Source of the DNA: Sialis fuliginosa | Lineage: Eukaryota; Arthropoda; Insecta; Megaloptera; Sialidae | Direction: 5' to 3' | Assembly: GCA_961205875.1 (NCBI GenBank) | Contig: OY540812.1 | Coordinates: 6,200,001-6,264,000, forward strand | DNA length: 64,000 bases | Shown here: positions 12,690 to 25,387 of the stretch, piece by piece | How the letters are laid out: the number at the start of each line of letters is the position of its first letter | Numbering within the stretch: the stretch's first letter is position 1 | Position numbers and translations under genes: made by a program | The notes under the pieces: model-generated | Told to the model about the DNA's origin: nothing | Seen by the model: only the letters and a program-made list of their open reading frames with translations | Database searches by the model: none

Positions 12690-13863
12690 GCTTTTACAAC
12701 AAAAATTTCTAAATAAAATTACTGCAATTGAACGCGAATTGAAATCTCTATTCGCATTCTCTACGTTTAACAGAAACCCAAAACTATTTATTTTTGCCGC
12801 TTAGTGGAGCTAGGAGTAGTGCTATGCTATTGAACGATGCGATGGAAAATAAACAGCGAGAGGGAATCGTGTGTATGTTAACTTTATTTTACCTGCCTTA
12901 ACGGTAAAAATAAATTAAGGCTCAGAGTCTGGGTAAAAAGTAATGAACCGGTTCGTATAAAATTTAGTCCGAATCAATTGTTTTGCCCATAGGCGGCGAT
13001 TACGCGAGGGGGGGGGGGCGTCCATTATTCTACGGAGGATATTTATTTATAATTAGACCCAGCGACAAGCTTTCAAATTGGGACATATTTCGTTGCATTC
13101 AGTGAAGATATTTAATTCTTATATTTATATAAAAAAAAATTTCTTTGGTTTCAATCAATAAAAAAACGCGATGCTTAACAGTCATTATTCTCAAGGAAAG
13201 TTAAGATTCTTGTTTTATTAAACATCTTCCATTGTAAAGAATTTCTGAACAAACATCAGTTTTGCGTTCTATCGTACTATTATTTATAATTAATCATTGA
13301 AAAACATATTAAAAAAATCGCTTAATGAGATAGTTGTTCAACTATAATCTAAAAGTATTTACTTTGCTGTTTTCTCGATAATTTGAATACTTACAGGCAA
13401 TTTACTGTTACTAATCAACAATTAAAACATAAATATTTAATTATTTTAATCAAAATGAAATTCATTCTAATACTATTCAATTAAAATTTTTTGCTAATTA
13501 AATCTTGAATAGAAACATATTTTAATTTACATACATATTATTAAAATGAGAACATACATTACTGTAATTTTATAAACACGACAAATTATTTACTCAAAAT
13601 TGAATTCTGAACATTATACTAAACATAAAGTGTAACATTTTTTTATCAATTACATTTTCCGTTTTGAGCATTAAAATTTTGTTTTGTGCAATAATATTTG
13701 CGTTCATTATTACTGTATAATTTAATTTGCTTTCATTTTATAATTTTTAATTTGGGGGGGGGGGGGGGATGTTCCATTACTCTCCCACCCTCAAATAAAA
13801 TAAGGTAAACCTGAAGAATATGCTGTTACCGACGTCACAACTATGTTGGTGTGTTAGAATAGA

Positions 13864-13878
13864 CCTAACCTAACCTAA
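13864..13878 (+). repeat. Short telomere-type (CCTAA)3 tract
   Basis: Three exact CCTAA units followed by CGAAAACTAACC. This is the second such tract within 1.2 kb and in the same orientation as the first. Confidence 0.55.
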
Positions 13879-15000
13879 CGAAAACTAACCAACCCAAAAC
13901 TAATCAACTCGATTCGTCCCAATAGTTTTCCCTAACCAAGGACAGTTAACTTGTATTTTATTAGAACATCAACTCTGTAGGATTTTAAAAATATTATATA
14001 AATACTGATATTATATAAATATTGAGTCATTTTATTTCTATAATGAAAAAAGCTAGTTTATATTAACTATTACTAAAACATAAAAAATACTGTTCAATAT
14101 TGTTTACAAATGCTATAATAGTTTATTTAAAGCTCTTCACTATTTCTCATTTCATTTAAAATAGTGCGCCTTTAATTTGTTCCCTTTAAAATTTCATTTC
14201 TCTTCATAATAAGTTGTATAATTTAACTTATTGTCTCATTATTTGTACAAAACTATAGTATCAAGCATAAAAAGCAATAACAAAAACAATAATGTATCTA
14301 ATTATAGTTTAAGTACATAATCTATTAAATAAATCAACTCCAATCACCAAATTACAATTGCCCTCATATCAATTTTCTTTGCACAGTTTCACTGGTACAT
14401 GTAATAGACCAATTACCCGCACATTATTGGCAATCGATTTGCTCTATTTTTTCGTTCGAGAGATACGCTGCATGAGTGACGACACTTCGGAAGGTGCATT
14501 TGTTCGCATGCATAACAATATTATTCGCGTCGATATGAACCCGAGTCAGTCAAGTGGATAGTTTCTTGCGGTTGTACCGATTCTTCATGGTATAATGTAC
14601 GTGAAAATCAATTATCTTTATTCATTTATTTGTTGGATTTAATATCTTTATACTATCGATTATATTTTAATTACTGCTTGGAAATCTTTATGATTAAATA
14701 TCTAGATAATTAATTGTGTAGGTAATAGGTTATTTTTTTGCTGTGAAAAACAATTTATAGTTAAAGCTGGAATTTCACCCGCGGCCCCGCCTGTGTGTTT
14801 TTTAAAACTAGCGATGCCCACACAACTGGCTTCTTTTAAAAAATATTAGCAATTAAATCACATGATGACTTTTTAATTACGTTTAACATCACAATGATTT
14901 AATTTTTATACATTTTTATTATGATTTGTTTCTTAATATGTGCCTGGCCTAATTTTGTTAGTTCAATTACATAATTTTATTTCGATAATCCATACTAATA

Positions 15001-15172
15001 TTATAAATGCAAGTGTCTATGTCACTCTATCTGTCTGTTTGTAACATATTTACGGCTAAACCGCTAAAACCGATATTGATGCAATTTGGCAAGGAGATTT
15101 TTTTTCTCATTTTAAAACGATCACAAAGTTTCTCGTATCTTCGATATTGCGAGGAAGCTAAATATTAAATTA
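15001..15172 (+). repeat. Dispersed repeat family A
   Basis: Contains TATTATAAATGCAAGTGTCT, a CTGTCTGTTTG patch, GGCTAAACCGCTAAAACCGA, then ACGATCACAAAGTTTCTCGT and a GATATTGCGAGGAAGC end. Relatives are at 6860-6918, 24455-24560 and 32185-32525. This phrasing is widespread in interspersed insect repeats. The exact class is uncertain. Confidence 0.6.
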
Positions 15173-15521
15173 CCACTTTAATAACAGTAATGACATTTTA
15201 AATATTCGTCAATCAATATGACATCTTTTACGTTAAGAGACAATAAATTCTAATGACCTTGCCTATACTTGTATTAGCACTACAATGATCCGTACTTCCC
15301 ACTTCCTAAAGTCAAGAAGGTACTACACTGTTCCATGAATATGTACCTACCTACATCTTGACATGATATATACAGAATATACACGTTACAAGAACACTTT
15401 ATTAATCAATGATCTTACAGGAATATGCTTACAACTTCATTATTGTTGATCCGAGATAAAATATATCAATGTTAAATGTTTTGCAGAGTTTGATTTTTAT
15501 ATTATTTATAATTAACTACAT

Positions 15522-15560
15522 CAGCGGTCGGCAACATTTTCTGATAAAAATGGATTGTAT
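15522..15560 (+). mobile_element. hAT left-terminus fragment
   Basis: CAGCGGTCGGCAACATTTTC is a typical hAT-derived left end. I could not locate the matching right end. Confidence 0.4.
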
Positions 15561-16529
15561 TTTGCATTGATTTTTGAAACTATCGTTGTTTATCATTCAC
15601 TATTTTTTTTGTGGTTACAATTTTGTTGATGTCGTTTTTTAACCATTTTCTATGAATAGGAAAAAAGGGAAGAAATTCAATATACGCCCTACGCATTTTT
15701 TTCATTGTACTTTTAAAAAAAACGATCTGTCCACAAATGGGGGCAAATGGAGCACTTCACCCCTTGGTATGTTGATGCAAAATTGTATTTTATAATCTGC
15801 TATTGTGAAAAAAATTAAATAAAAATGTATTGGTGTAATTATTTGTCTACAGGCTTTGCCCTCCCCCTTTGAAAATTTCTGATCCACACTTTTTTCTTCC
15901 TCTCTTTCTTTCTTTAGAAGTGATATATTATATATTTTGCCTATATTAATAAAAATAAATCAAAATTAAAAAACTAAATTTTATAATTCCTGTATACAAA
16001 TATAAAATTTTTATAAAGTTTACTAGATCTAACAGAAAAACGAGATAAATATGTTAGGTTATTTTATATATCACAGTTATTTGATATGATATTCAATAAA
16101 AAATATATCATGTCAGTTTAAAAAAATCATCAGACGTTTATTAGCTAATACATTTTTTATCTAAATTTTCGTAATCGCAATGGCTAAGTCTGTGCGTACC
16201 CGATATTTGAAATTTTGATAATTACTATTTTTTAAGATCGCTTTAATTAAAAAAAAGTTGTTAAAAATGAAAAAAAAAATTTCAAACATTCATTTAAACA
16301 TTGATAAAAAAAAATCCGATAACCCATCCCAAAATTTCAACGGGACAATGAAAAAAAATATTTTTTTTGGTCACATCGAGACTCATAATATATATAACCT
16401 ACTCCATTTTTTTTAAATGCGTATACATAAATAAGTCACGCAAAAATGTATTACGTGTAGTAATGTTTCTTTTTATTAAACGAAAACCACAAAAACACGT
16501 GACAAAAAATAAACAAAAAGTAAAAATAC

Positions 16530-16720
16530 CGCGGATACACTTTGTGTTACCGCGGTTGATCGGGAAACGTGGTCACGTTACACTAACCGTTCGGAATCGC
16601 GGGCCCCACTTGGCAACGGGGCCAACGCCTACCTCACTACACCGGCACGCATCTCTAAATGCATTTTCAATTACGGCCAATTACGCGAGACGATTAAACT
16701 GAACGTAAAATGATGTTTGT
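16530..16720. other. CpG-containing, G+C-richer patch
   Basis: A stretch with many CpG dinucleotides (for example ACCGCGG twice, GGAATCGCGGGCCCC, CGCGAGACG) inside A+T-rich DNA. It is open in one plus frame (16367-16702), but that frame matches no family I know. It could be a regulatory island, an untranslated exon or a transposon remnant. Confidence 0.3.
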
Positions 16721-16904
16721 TGAAGCGAATAATGATTCTGTAGATGCAAATGTTTGTTTGTTGCTATTTTAATATATCTATTGTAACCCCTCCATTTACG
16801 CGGATAATTAGTTCCATAAAAACAGTGCGTAAAAAACGCATAATCCGTGTAAAAATATAATAAGAGCAAGTTTTCGGTTTTTTTTTTATTAATGGACTTG
16901 TTTA

Positions 16905-17395
16905 TTGTAATTCTCATTAACTCATGTTACTAATAAAACAAGTAACTCTGTTTAATCAATTTAATTACCAAAGTCCGCAAATATAGTTTTTTTTTTTTTA
17001 ATTATAACCTTTTATTTTGTTCATGTTTTTTCTCCAGTAATGGCAAAGGTAAAATCAGTAATGAGCACGCAGTAATGGACACTTGCTAATGATTACAAAA
17101 TGATAAGTACTACGACACAAAAGATATAAAATTAAAGAATCGTCAAATTTGAAACAATGTAAAGCAGTTACTATGATTGTATAATAATTAATAAATTAAA
17201 TGTCCACCATTTTGACACCTCCTGGTCGATTGTCATCAAATCACGCTGTAAAACAGTTAAATGAATATAGATTAATATTCAGAAATGGTAGTAATCAAAT
17301 ATCAACACATATTTCTAATTCAGTACATTTAATTAAAAATTTGCCATTACTGGAGTCCTTGCCAAGAAGATGCCACTACCTTATCTTTGTTGTAT
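16905..17395 (+). repeat. Right arm of a large inverted repeat
   Basis: Inverted partner of 11425-11905. It includes AAATCACGCTGTAAAACAGT and a TACCTTATC outer edge. The open frame at 17200-17460 lies mostly inside the arm and is not matched by an open frame in the other arm, so it is unlikely to be a gene. Confidence 0.65.
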
Positions 17396-19383
17396 TCTCA
17401 AATATTTTACTCTTGGTGAGATATAATTTTTTTATGACAGCAACAAAAAAATCGGTGTGACTGTGTCGGAATGCACAGTCGAGACAATGACGTGAATACG
17501 TAGAAGTGAATATTGTATAATATAGATAATTATTTCTTATGATTTGCACGAACATAAAAACAATTAATTAATATTTACAAACAAAATTGTGAAAATACGA
17601 AATTTACTTTTTATTTTTTTATTTCCTCTTAATAATAAGTACTTAGATATTTTTGATATAATTCAAAAAAGCCAAAATGCAATTCATAATATAATATATA
17701 ATTCACACATAAAATAATGCATATATCACTTTCTCATTTCATAACAACAAAATGGGTAGAGCATTTGTCGGTTATTAATAAAAAATATATTTTTTGCAAC
17801 GTTGTGTTTAAATAAATTCTTTGAGCAACTTTTTTTCAATAACTGGATTATAATGTTACAAAAGTAGTATTTAAGAAACGAGAAATTATTTCATTTCCGT
17901 TGCATATTTAATTGTTTTATGACGTTTGTATTCACTAATGCTGTGAATTAAAGAATTTATTTTCACGCAAAAATTATATCATAGCACTTTTATTTTGTTC
18001 CCATTTCAAAAATCTCACATCACAAAACAATAAAATTAATTACATCAAATATTTTATTACGTGTTATTACTTCATTCAAAGAAACGTCTTAATCCAAATT
18101 TAAAATATATCTAAAGATGTTAGTACTTACACAAAAAGATTTGTAATTCTTTAAAATATATATTCTTTTCCTAAATCTAAAATTAATTTTGAAGAAACAC
18201 GCGAATATACTATTCACAACTTTTATATTTTAAATAACTAAGTTCGTTTACTTCTGCTATGATCGGCCCATCAGCATCCCTCCTGTACAAAATACAAACT
18301 TTAGATTAGGAAAGACTATGAATACATAACAACCAATGCTAGTTCGTATATAAAACTCTTACCATATTTTGACGGTAGCTATCTTTTCTCAAATGTCACT
18401 TTCGTAATTTCCATGCATATAATCCCAGAGGCATCAGTTGAAAATTTATAATATGCAAATATGCTTTTAATTACAATTGAATTGTTAATCAGTTATCACT
18501 GAAATACTTTCAAAGATAGGTAATATAAAACATTTATTATTAATTAATTTTATAGTTCAAAACAATTGATATTTATTTTAAAATCCGAATGATACGCCAA
18601 TGACTCGTGGAGCGATATGGTAACAACAATAGGTAATGTGTTATTAGTCCTATATATTTCCTTGTCTAATTGTAAGATACAACTCATAAACAACTACTAA
18701 TCTGTCAGAAAACGGAAGCAGAATAAAAAAATGTTTTTAATAACGAAATGTAATAATAAAATATGATACCGTGTAATATGTATAAATTTGAAAATAAGCA
18801 TATTTACATTTTTACAATGTCACTCAACTTGACTCAACTAATATACACACGTATTTGTCACTGAGCACTCCGTATTAAAACCACTGAAACAATCAGAGCG
18901 TCAAAGCGATCAGTAAAAGCGTACAGTTTATTTACTTGCCCACATAATTATAAAAATAAACTATATCATTTACTTAAAAGTTGCGTATGAAACCACAAAT
19001 TTTCAACAGTTGTTTATTTTAACGGGAAATAATAAATTATGTTTATTTAAGTTAATACAAATTATAAGATTTTCATTAAAATCTAAGGTGTTGGGCCTTT
19101 ATATGATAACTGCAAAAATGTAATTTCTTAGGAAAGCGATTTAAAAATTTGAAATAAAAAGAAAATATATACCATCGAAATTTTCAGTATTTATAAAGGA
19201 TACTGCCTCTGTAATATTGGGGTAGTCCAGTTATTTTGTAATGTCCGATATTATTATAAAGAATTTGCTCTGGGACAAAAGCTAAACTATTATTAAATAT
19301 AAATGACAGCCCACTGACAGTTCTAATCAATGATATGATTCATATGAATGATCTTTAGTAGATATCAGCAAACTTAAAGCAGT

Positions 19384-19662
19384 AGTTTAGAAAAGAGAAG
19401 TAGGACTTTGAACGTAAATATATCGTGATTGAAGGGTTAAAATTAAAAGGTCCTAAGACATTATTGTTGTATTTTAGGAGACCTTATCTAAGTTAATGGA
19501 TTAATAAATTTTGAAATTTTTTTTTCTGTTTTTGAGTTATCAATTTACGTCCGTATACCAAATTTAATCTTAATCGGTATAAAATTTATATAGACAGACA
19601 GACAGATGGACGGACAGAGCGAAACTATAAAGGTTCCTAGTTTTCTACGGAACCCTAAAAAG
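19384..19662 (+). repeat. Interspersed repeat with a retroelement-like 3' tail
   Basis: Contains CGTGATTGAAGGGTTAAAAT, an AGACAGACAGACAG patch and GGACGGACAGAGCGAAACTA. It ends in CTACGGAACCCTAAAAAG, a tail phrase common in insect interspersed repeats, probably retroelement-derived. The first 120 bp recur at 35220-35340. No reverse transcriptase frame. Confidence 0.5.
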
Positions 19663-20514
19663 CCATAGACCGGAATGTTTCTACTATAGATTATTTTCTC
19701 CTAACTATTGTTGAGATGAATAGATTCAGTTTCAAAAACAAAAGTTAATTAGTATTAAAAGTTTTTGTTTATGTATAATATTTATAAAAAAAAAACTATA
19801 CATTAATATTTCGCTAGCACCATTTCTTTTTCATTCAAAAAAACTTTTATTATTTATCATTAAGAGCAATTTACTTTCAGTCACATTCATTTTTCTAAAA
19901 GCATATTGTATGTAATTTATGTCAAGTAGTCAGGTGATAAAAACTCTAATCGCCGGATGAATTTTGTTAGAAACAGGAAACTGACGTTCTTCAAGTTATA
20001 ATAACAACGATAAAAAAGTCCTATGTGCTAGTTTCACTCTCGTCTAAATCGTATTTTCAATTTTATTGTAAAAAGGTAAAATTTTTCCAATATCCAGTAC
20101 GAGTAATTAGGAAATGACCTGGTTGCACTTCTCCGCAAATGTTAAGGAAATTTAAAGAAAATCTGATTTGTGAAAATCAATATCAAATTCATATTGACTT
20201 CTATCGTACAGTCTACCAAAGTTTTTTATCTGTTTTATTTATGTAGACATAAGTAATACAACAAATTTTAAAAATATATTTTTCAGTTTCCTTGATACTT
20301 AATTTATTCTAATTTTTATAATATCTGCTTATTTTAGAGTACTTTTAGATATCCTTGAATATGTTGCATTTATTGTTTAATCTTTTATGGACATCTTCAA
20401 GGTTATTCATAACAAATCAAACTATTACCTATAATATGTCAAAGATATATCGTGGAAGCATTTAGCAAATTCTTTTAATACATACTAACAATAAGTAATG
20501 AAAATGATAGTTAA

Positions 20515-20780
20515 CACTAGATATATCAAAAATTGATATATATACCTATCTCTACCAAACCGATCTTTTTGACCGGTTGGTAATTTAGCTGAAAAATATA
20601 TAAATTTAATCAATTAATGCAAACGATAGGAAAAAAGAGCTTCAAGAAAACAAGAAATTATATTTTTCACTGAAATTTGTATACGCGATATAATAAATGG
20701 TAGTAATAGCAATTTAAATTGTAACTTTCCTTAGCGTAAATTTTTAAACCGGTCATTTTGACCGGTTGGTATATCTAGTG
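20515..20780. mobile_element. piggyBac-like MITE at a TTAA site
   Basis: Bounded by TTAA on both sides (20511-20514, 20781-20784), with inverted ends CACTAGATATA / TATATCTAGTG. Near the right end, TTTTGACCGGTTGGTATA repeats the motif TTTTGACCGGTTGGT seen near 20565, giving a subterminal repeat. 266 bp with no transposase. TTAA duplication with short TIRs is the piggyBac signature. Confidence 0.8.
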
Positions 20781-21579
20781 TTAAATTCTAAAAGCGAGTT
20801 AAATGATAATATACGAAAATAAATCAACAGTTACAACAATGCAATAGTTTTTAAAGATATAACGTTTCGTTCTTAAATCTTAATCTCACATATGTTATAA
20901 TAAACAACCTCATTTAAATTAATACACATATAATCCATTAAATGTATTTACGATCAGGTAAATCTGTTCAATTACCATTTACCAATTACATATTTCGGAA
21001 AGCAGTATGTTATTATTGACCATCCATCATTAATTTTTGCAATTTAGTTACATCACAGTCGCAGTAACATCTGCCAATCTAAGCACGAATTCTTCACTGA
21101 GGACGTTTCACATACGGTACTTTAGCAATAATACGGTATTCCACAAAAACTCGTATCTGGTTTTGTACTTGTAGGTATGTACATTGTACATACATACTTC
21201 CCCTTTATGTCTAATATGAAAATATATTGTCTTTGTCATTTCCGCGGTGTCTTCAGTTGTTTAGGCTGTATTGTGCAATGTTAACACCAAAAAAACAAGA
21301 CAGTGTTTTTAAAACATATTTAAAAATGTATGAGGTTTGATACTATTTTGTCAAAATAACACTAAACTCTAAACCAGGGCTGCGCCTTGCCGTGTTACTT
21401 TTTACTGGTTTTATTTTCCCATTGTTTTCTTTAAAATAACATTTAAAATATTGTTTTATTTATGTATTATAGCTTAACTAAAAGTTTTAGTTATTAAAAA
21501 ATTTCGTTGTAATTGCCATATTTTTTTAAATTTATTATGTTTTGTGTGCATTGGTGTTGAATATAGAAGCATAAAATAT

Positions 21580-21980
21580 GACTAAAAAATAGCCGTATCT
21601 TTTGAACGCGTGGTTGGAATTGATTTTAGTTGACGAATTTGAAATCATAGTGTCAAAATCTATATAATTACATGTATAACACTTCAAAATCAGACAAAAA
21701 AAAATTTGGCCAAAAATCGACATTTTTTTAAGGTATACCCCTTTGAATTTTTTCGATTTTTCGCGAAACTTTTTTTTTTCAAGTTTCGAAGTATTTTACA
21801 TGTCATTATATAGATTTTTACACGATGATTTCAAATTCACCAACTAAAATCAATTCCAACCACGCGTTCAAAAGTTACAGCTATTTTTCTCCAAAATTTT
21901 GATAAAACAAACTTTGAGAGTCCATATCTCGAGAACGGTATGAGATACAGACCTGCGGTTTGAAAATTTCAAGCTATGTT
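21580..21980. mobile_element. Foldback palindrome, family of 29666-30399
   Basis: Left-arm phrases (GAACGCGTGGTTGGAATTGA, TTTTAGTTGACGAATTTGAA) are repeated in reverse complement on the right (AATTCACCAACTAAAATC, CAATTCCAACCACGCGTTC). The right side continues through CTCGAGAACGGT and GACCTGCGGTTTGAAAAT, as in the copy at 29.7-30.4 kb. No coding capacity. Confidence 0.7.
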
Positions 21981-22130
21981 ATATTATGTTTTCCATAAAC
22001 ATTATCCATTTTATTTCTACACATACTCAATCCTTGGAGAACACAACACAATTCGGTACCCAGCAAAAGATTGTTTTTAGCTTACCGGCTATTAAATGTA
22101 GACCTCTATATAAATATGTACAATCGCCTG

Positions 22131-22200
22131 TAGAACTCGTCTGGCACCCTAAAGGCTAGAATCGCTGACTACAGATTTCAAATTTAAAGACAAACATCAT
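22131..22200 (+). repeat. Dispersed repeat shared with 3575-3647
   Basis: Contains CACCCTAAAGG, then TAGAATCGCT, ACAGATT and AAGACAAACATCATC. It is the second copy of the short repeat at 3575-3647. Confidence 0.55.
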
Positions 22201-23115
22201 CGGTTATCTTTTTCTATCAAGTTTAATATATTTAAATACTAAAATTCGGAATATCAAATATTTATTGCCACAAAATTGACTAATACAATTTTCAATAGAT
22301 AATTTAATCGCACAAATATATATGAGTACTATAGACGAAGAGTAGTTCTTTATCTAGCAAATTAATTTCAAAATATCTGTCTTTGTTTGATATATGGAGA
22401 AATAATTTAAATATTATAATAACCAAATGGGAGAAGCCTACTAAGTTTGTGATAAACGAAAATGAATACAAACTGCAAGACCATTAATGCAGGCGACTGT
22501 ACATATATACCTACTAAAAAATTTCAACTGGCAAACAGTATTTATTTTTGATACTAATCGCTTGAACATATAATTATACCTTTCTTAGCTAACATTTTAT
22601 TAAACATATATTACTGATAAATCAGGACAAAGAATCTTAATCCTAAAACCAGATTAACTTAATAATATATATTTAACCGTGTAACACCAACCCGATAAAT
22701 GTATATATGCTACAAAATGTATGTGGTAATATTATGTATACTTGTTGGATGTAGTACATTGACTTCTAACGGACTTGGAGACCAACACCTCGTGCTCGCT
22801 GACTCGACGTATGTTGTTATTTACTACGTCGTCGGGTGTTGATGATGGTGGTTTTTTGTGTGATCCATCCATCATGATTCGGGGAAATGACAAAAAATCT
22901 TGTCACGATGGGTAAATTCTGGGTCAGTGTTACAAATCACAATAGAATTGTAATACTAGGATTGTTTCTGTGATTATTATTGAGTCATAAAGAACTTTAC
23001 TTTCTCTGTTTCTTGTTAAAATGTTACTAATGTTTGTTTTTCAAGTAAATTGCAGTCATTAAATGCATTTTATTTTTAACTAAAGTACATGTTATAATTA
23101 GATATTTTTTGTATT

Positions 23116-23380
23116 AAGGGGCCGTCCGTAAAATACGTACGCAAGAAGGGGTGTGGGGGGGAATTGCCTAGCGTGATGATGTGTGATGTGTGACGTAATT
23201 CAAAATAGGTACCTACATCAATTTTATTCTTATTTTTAAACTAAAGATTTTATTTTTAAGTCGCTATATAAAGGACATTGTTCATTTGGGGGGGTCCAAG
23301 TTTTGTGATGTATATTATTAAATACGGGGTTGAAAAAAATGTAATGCAGTCTAGCAAGGGGGAGGGGGGAGGGTCAAAAG
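23116..23380 (+). mobile_element. Remnant with GGGGCCGTCC terminus
   Basis: Begins with TTAAGGGGCCGTCCGTAAAA and a TACGTACGC block, a terminus common among insect miniature DNA transposons with TTAA-type targets. The interior has G runs (GGGGGGG near 23155, GGGGGAGGGGGGAGGG near 23358). No matching right terminus is visible, so the copy is degraded or truncated. Confidence 0.4.
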
Positions 23381-23391
23381 AATATCAAATA

Positions 23392-23627
23392 CAGTAAGTT
23401 AATAAATTCGAGGTAAAGAGGTTTCGAGTTAATGAAGTTTTTATAGGCACAGGAGTTTAACATCTATGTTATGCGTTGTCGAGTTATAGAGGGTAAAAAT
23501 GTATTGAAAATATCTCCTAGGAAAACCGCAATTAGAGTTATAGAGAATTCATATTTCGAGCAATAGAGATTTTGGAGCCTGAAGACTGAAGGTATAAGAT
23601 TTTTTTTGGTTTATACAGGTTCTACTG
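23392..23627. mobile_element. pogo/Tigger-like MITE with TA duplication
   Basis: CAGTA at the left and TACTG at the right are each bounded by TA. The interior repeats the phrase CGAGTTAATGAAG / CGAGTTATAGAGG / GAGTTATAGAGAATTC, characteristic of Tigger-like miniature elements. 236 bp with no transposase frame. Confidence 0.6.
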
Positions 23628-24454
23628 TATAATTAAACATTATATTTCTTATATGTATTAATATATTATGTTTATTAACTGGCTGTAAATTAAATATTAT
23701 AGCCATAAATTAAGATGAAGTAATATTAAATGTAAATGCGTAACTGTAATAATCATTATAGCATTCAAGTACTCTATACAACGTCTTTTACAAATATTGT
23801 ATTAGTACAAAGCAACAGATATTATTGCATATACCTACCTAATACTTTATCACTTACTAATATAGTATCATATATCTACTATTAATTAGTAGATTAATAT
23901 ATGATAGTATGTACTGAAATTAGTAAAAAGATATAAGACACTGAATATAAATTAAAATATTTCTTAAAGAACATAAAGCTAATGTTCATTACAATAGCAG
24001 AAATTAAAAGTTTATATTAGTATAAAATTTTCTGAAAACCGTTATTAAATTATGATTATAAATGAAGATACGAATTGAAATAAAGCAACTGTAGTCATAA
24101 GGCATTAAATAAAAAATAGCCATACGGTAAATCACCTTTTATAACGGTTGAGACTAAACAAGTCATACTTATGTGAGTATTGTTGTATGTACTTTCAATT
24201 AACTGTTGTGTATTACTTATATAGCGAATAGTAACTATAAAAATACGTACAATTTTAAATTTAATGAAAATTAATTAGGTTATTATGTAATGTCCATTTA
24301 AATATTTTTGCAATATTCAATTTTTATATTTCTTATAAATTAACTGCTAATTATAATTATAAATCAAATTTTTATTTGATAATTGAATTGATTATGCATG
24401 AAAATAACTATAAATAAATATAATAATAATATTATCATACCATATTTATGTATG

Positions 24455-24560
24455 TATTTATTTTGCTTCCTCGCATTATCGAACATACAAGAAGCTTTGT
24501 GATCGTTTTAAAATTAGACAAAAAAATTGTTCCCCAATTTCAAAATTTTAATTTTTTCCC
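24455..24560 (-). repeat. Dispersed repeat family A, uninterrupted copy
   Basis: Contains TGCTTCCTCGCATTATCGAA, then CATACAAGAAGCTTTGTGATCG split across a few bases. It is inverted relative to 15001-15172. It keeps AGCTTTGT intact once, the site duplicated by the hAT insertion at 32 kb. Confidence 0.6.
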
Positions 24561-25387
24561 GTTTCAGGTCAAGACAAATACTTTTTGTTCCATGTCTGTC
24601 TGTCTATCTCTCTGAACCGTTAGTTGGTTGGGTCTAACTTGAGGACGGTCTCATTTCAAAATCGTGTATAAGGGTTGAAAATTGTCAAAAAATTTAAAAT
24701 ATTTGAAAAAATAATCAGGTGCGTCTTAAGAAAAATTTCAAACTAATATTTTTTAGTAAAATTGTATAAAAATTAAATGGTTAACGAATGCCAATCAATT
24801 TATCTGAACACTTTATCGATTTTTATTTAAATTATTCAAAAATTAACTATCTTTGGTGAATTTAGCACAAAAAGCACTGTACATTTACTTGGCAGATGTA
24901 ACTTGTTTTCTAAGAATTATTTAATTCATTTTAGTTATTTGAATCTCGTCTGATATCTAAATATGGATTTACAATAGCCGCATAGAGTACCTACCTAGGT
25001 GGTATAAATTCAACCTTTCTAGTTAATACTACCTACTTTTCAATGATATTTAAGTTTATTCGGTCATTGCCAAAACTATTCATGTCCATATGCTTTTATA
25101 GAAATATTATATTCGCAATTCTCTTTTCACTAGTAGGTAAAAATTGATATTATATAGTCGAACTTATACAAATCAAACGTAGGTATATGTGATATTTTTC
25201 TGTTTGGCTATATTTATAAATGACAAATTAGTCGATATTTTTAATTATCATAAAAATTTCCAATGCAAAATTAATTTTTTTTAATATCAAATCACTGTCA
25301 AATGGCATAAGTTCATAAACAATCATTTGGCAGCTAGTTAATATCACTGGTCAAGAAAAAATATTTTTGTTTTGCCTGAGTCACATG

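Larger units (their letters stand above)
10164..20514. other. A+T-rich gene-free stretch with a large inverted repeat
   Basis: No conserved gene is visible. Contents listed separately: a widely spaced inverted repeat (11425-11905 / 16905-17395), short CCTAA tracts, dispersed repeat fragments, and a G+C-richer patch at 16530-16720. Long G homopolymers occur near 13010 and 13754. Confidence 0.5.

Noticed and set aside
12574..12996. Possible element with CGCCTATGG / CCCATAGGCG ends
   Set aside because: Only nine to ten bases match at the ends, with no TSD or further inverted similarity. Chance is likely.
16367..16702. 111-codon frame
   Set aside because: No family recognised. Openness is explained by the local G+C-richer patch. 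Kept only as a regulatory or relic candidate.
17200..17460. 86-codon frame in the right inverted-repeat arm
   Set aside because: The corresponding frame is not kept in the other arm, so it is not supported as coding.
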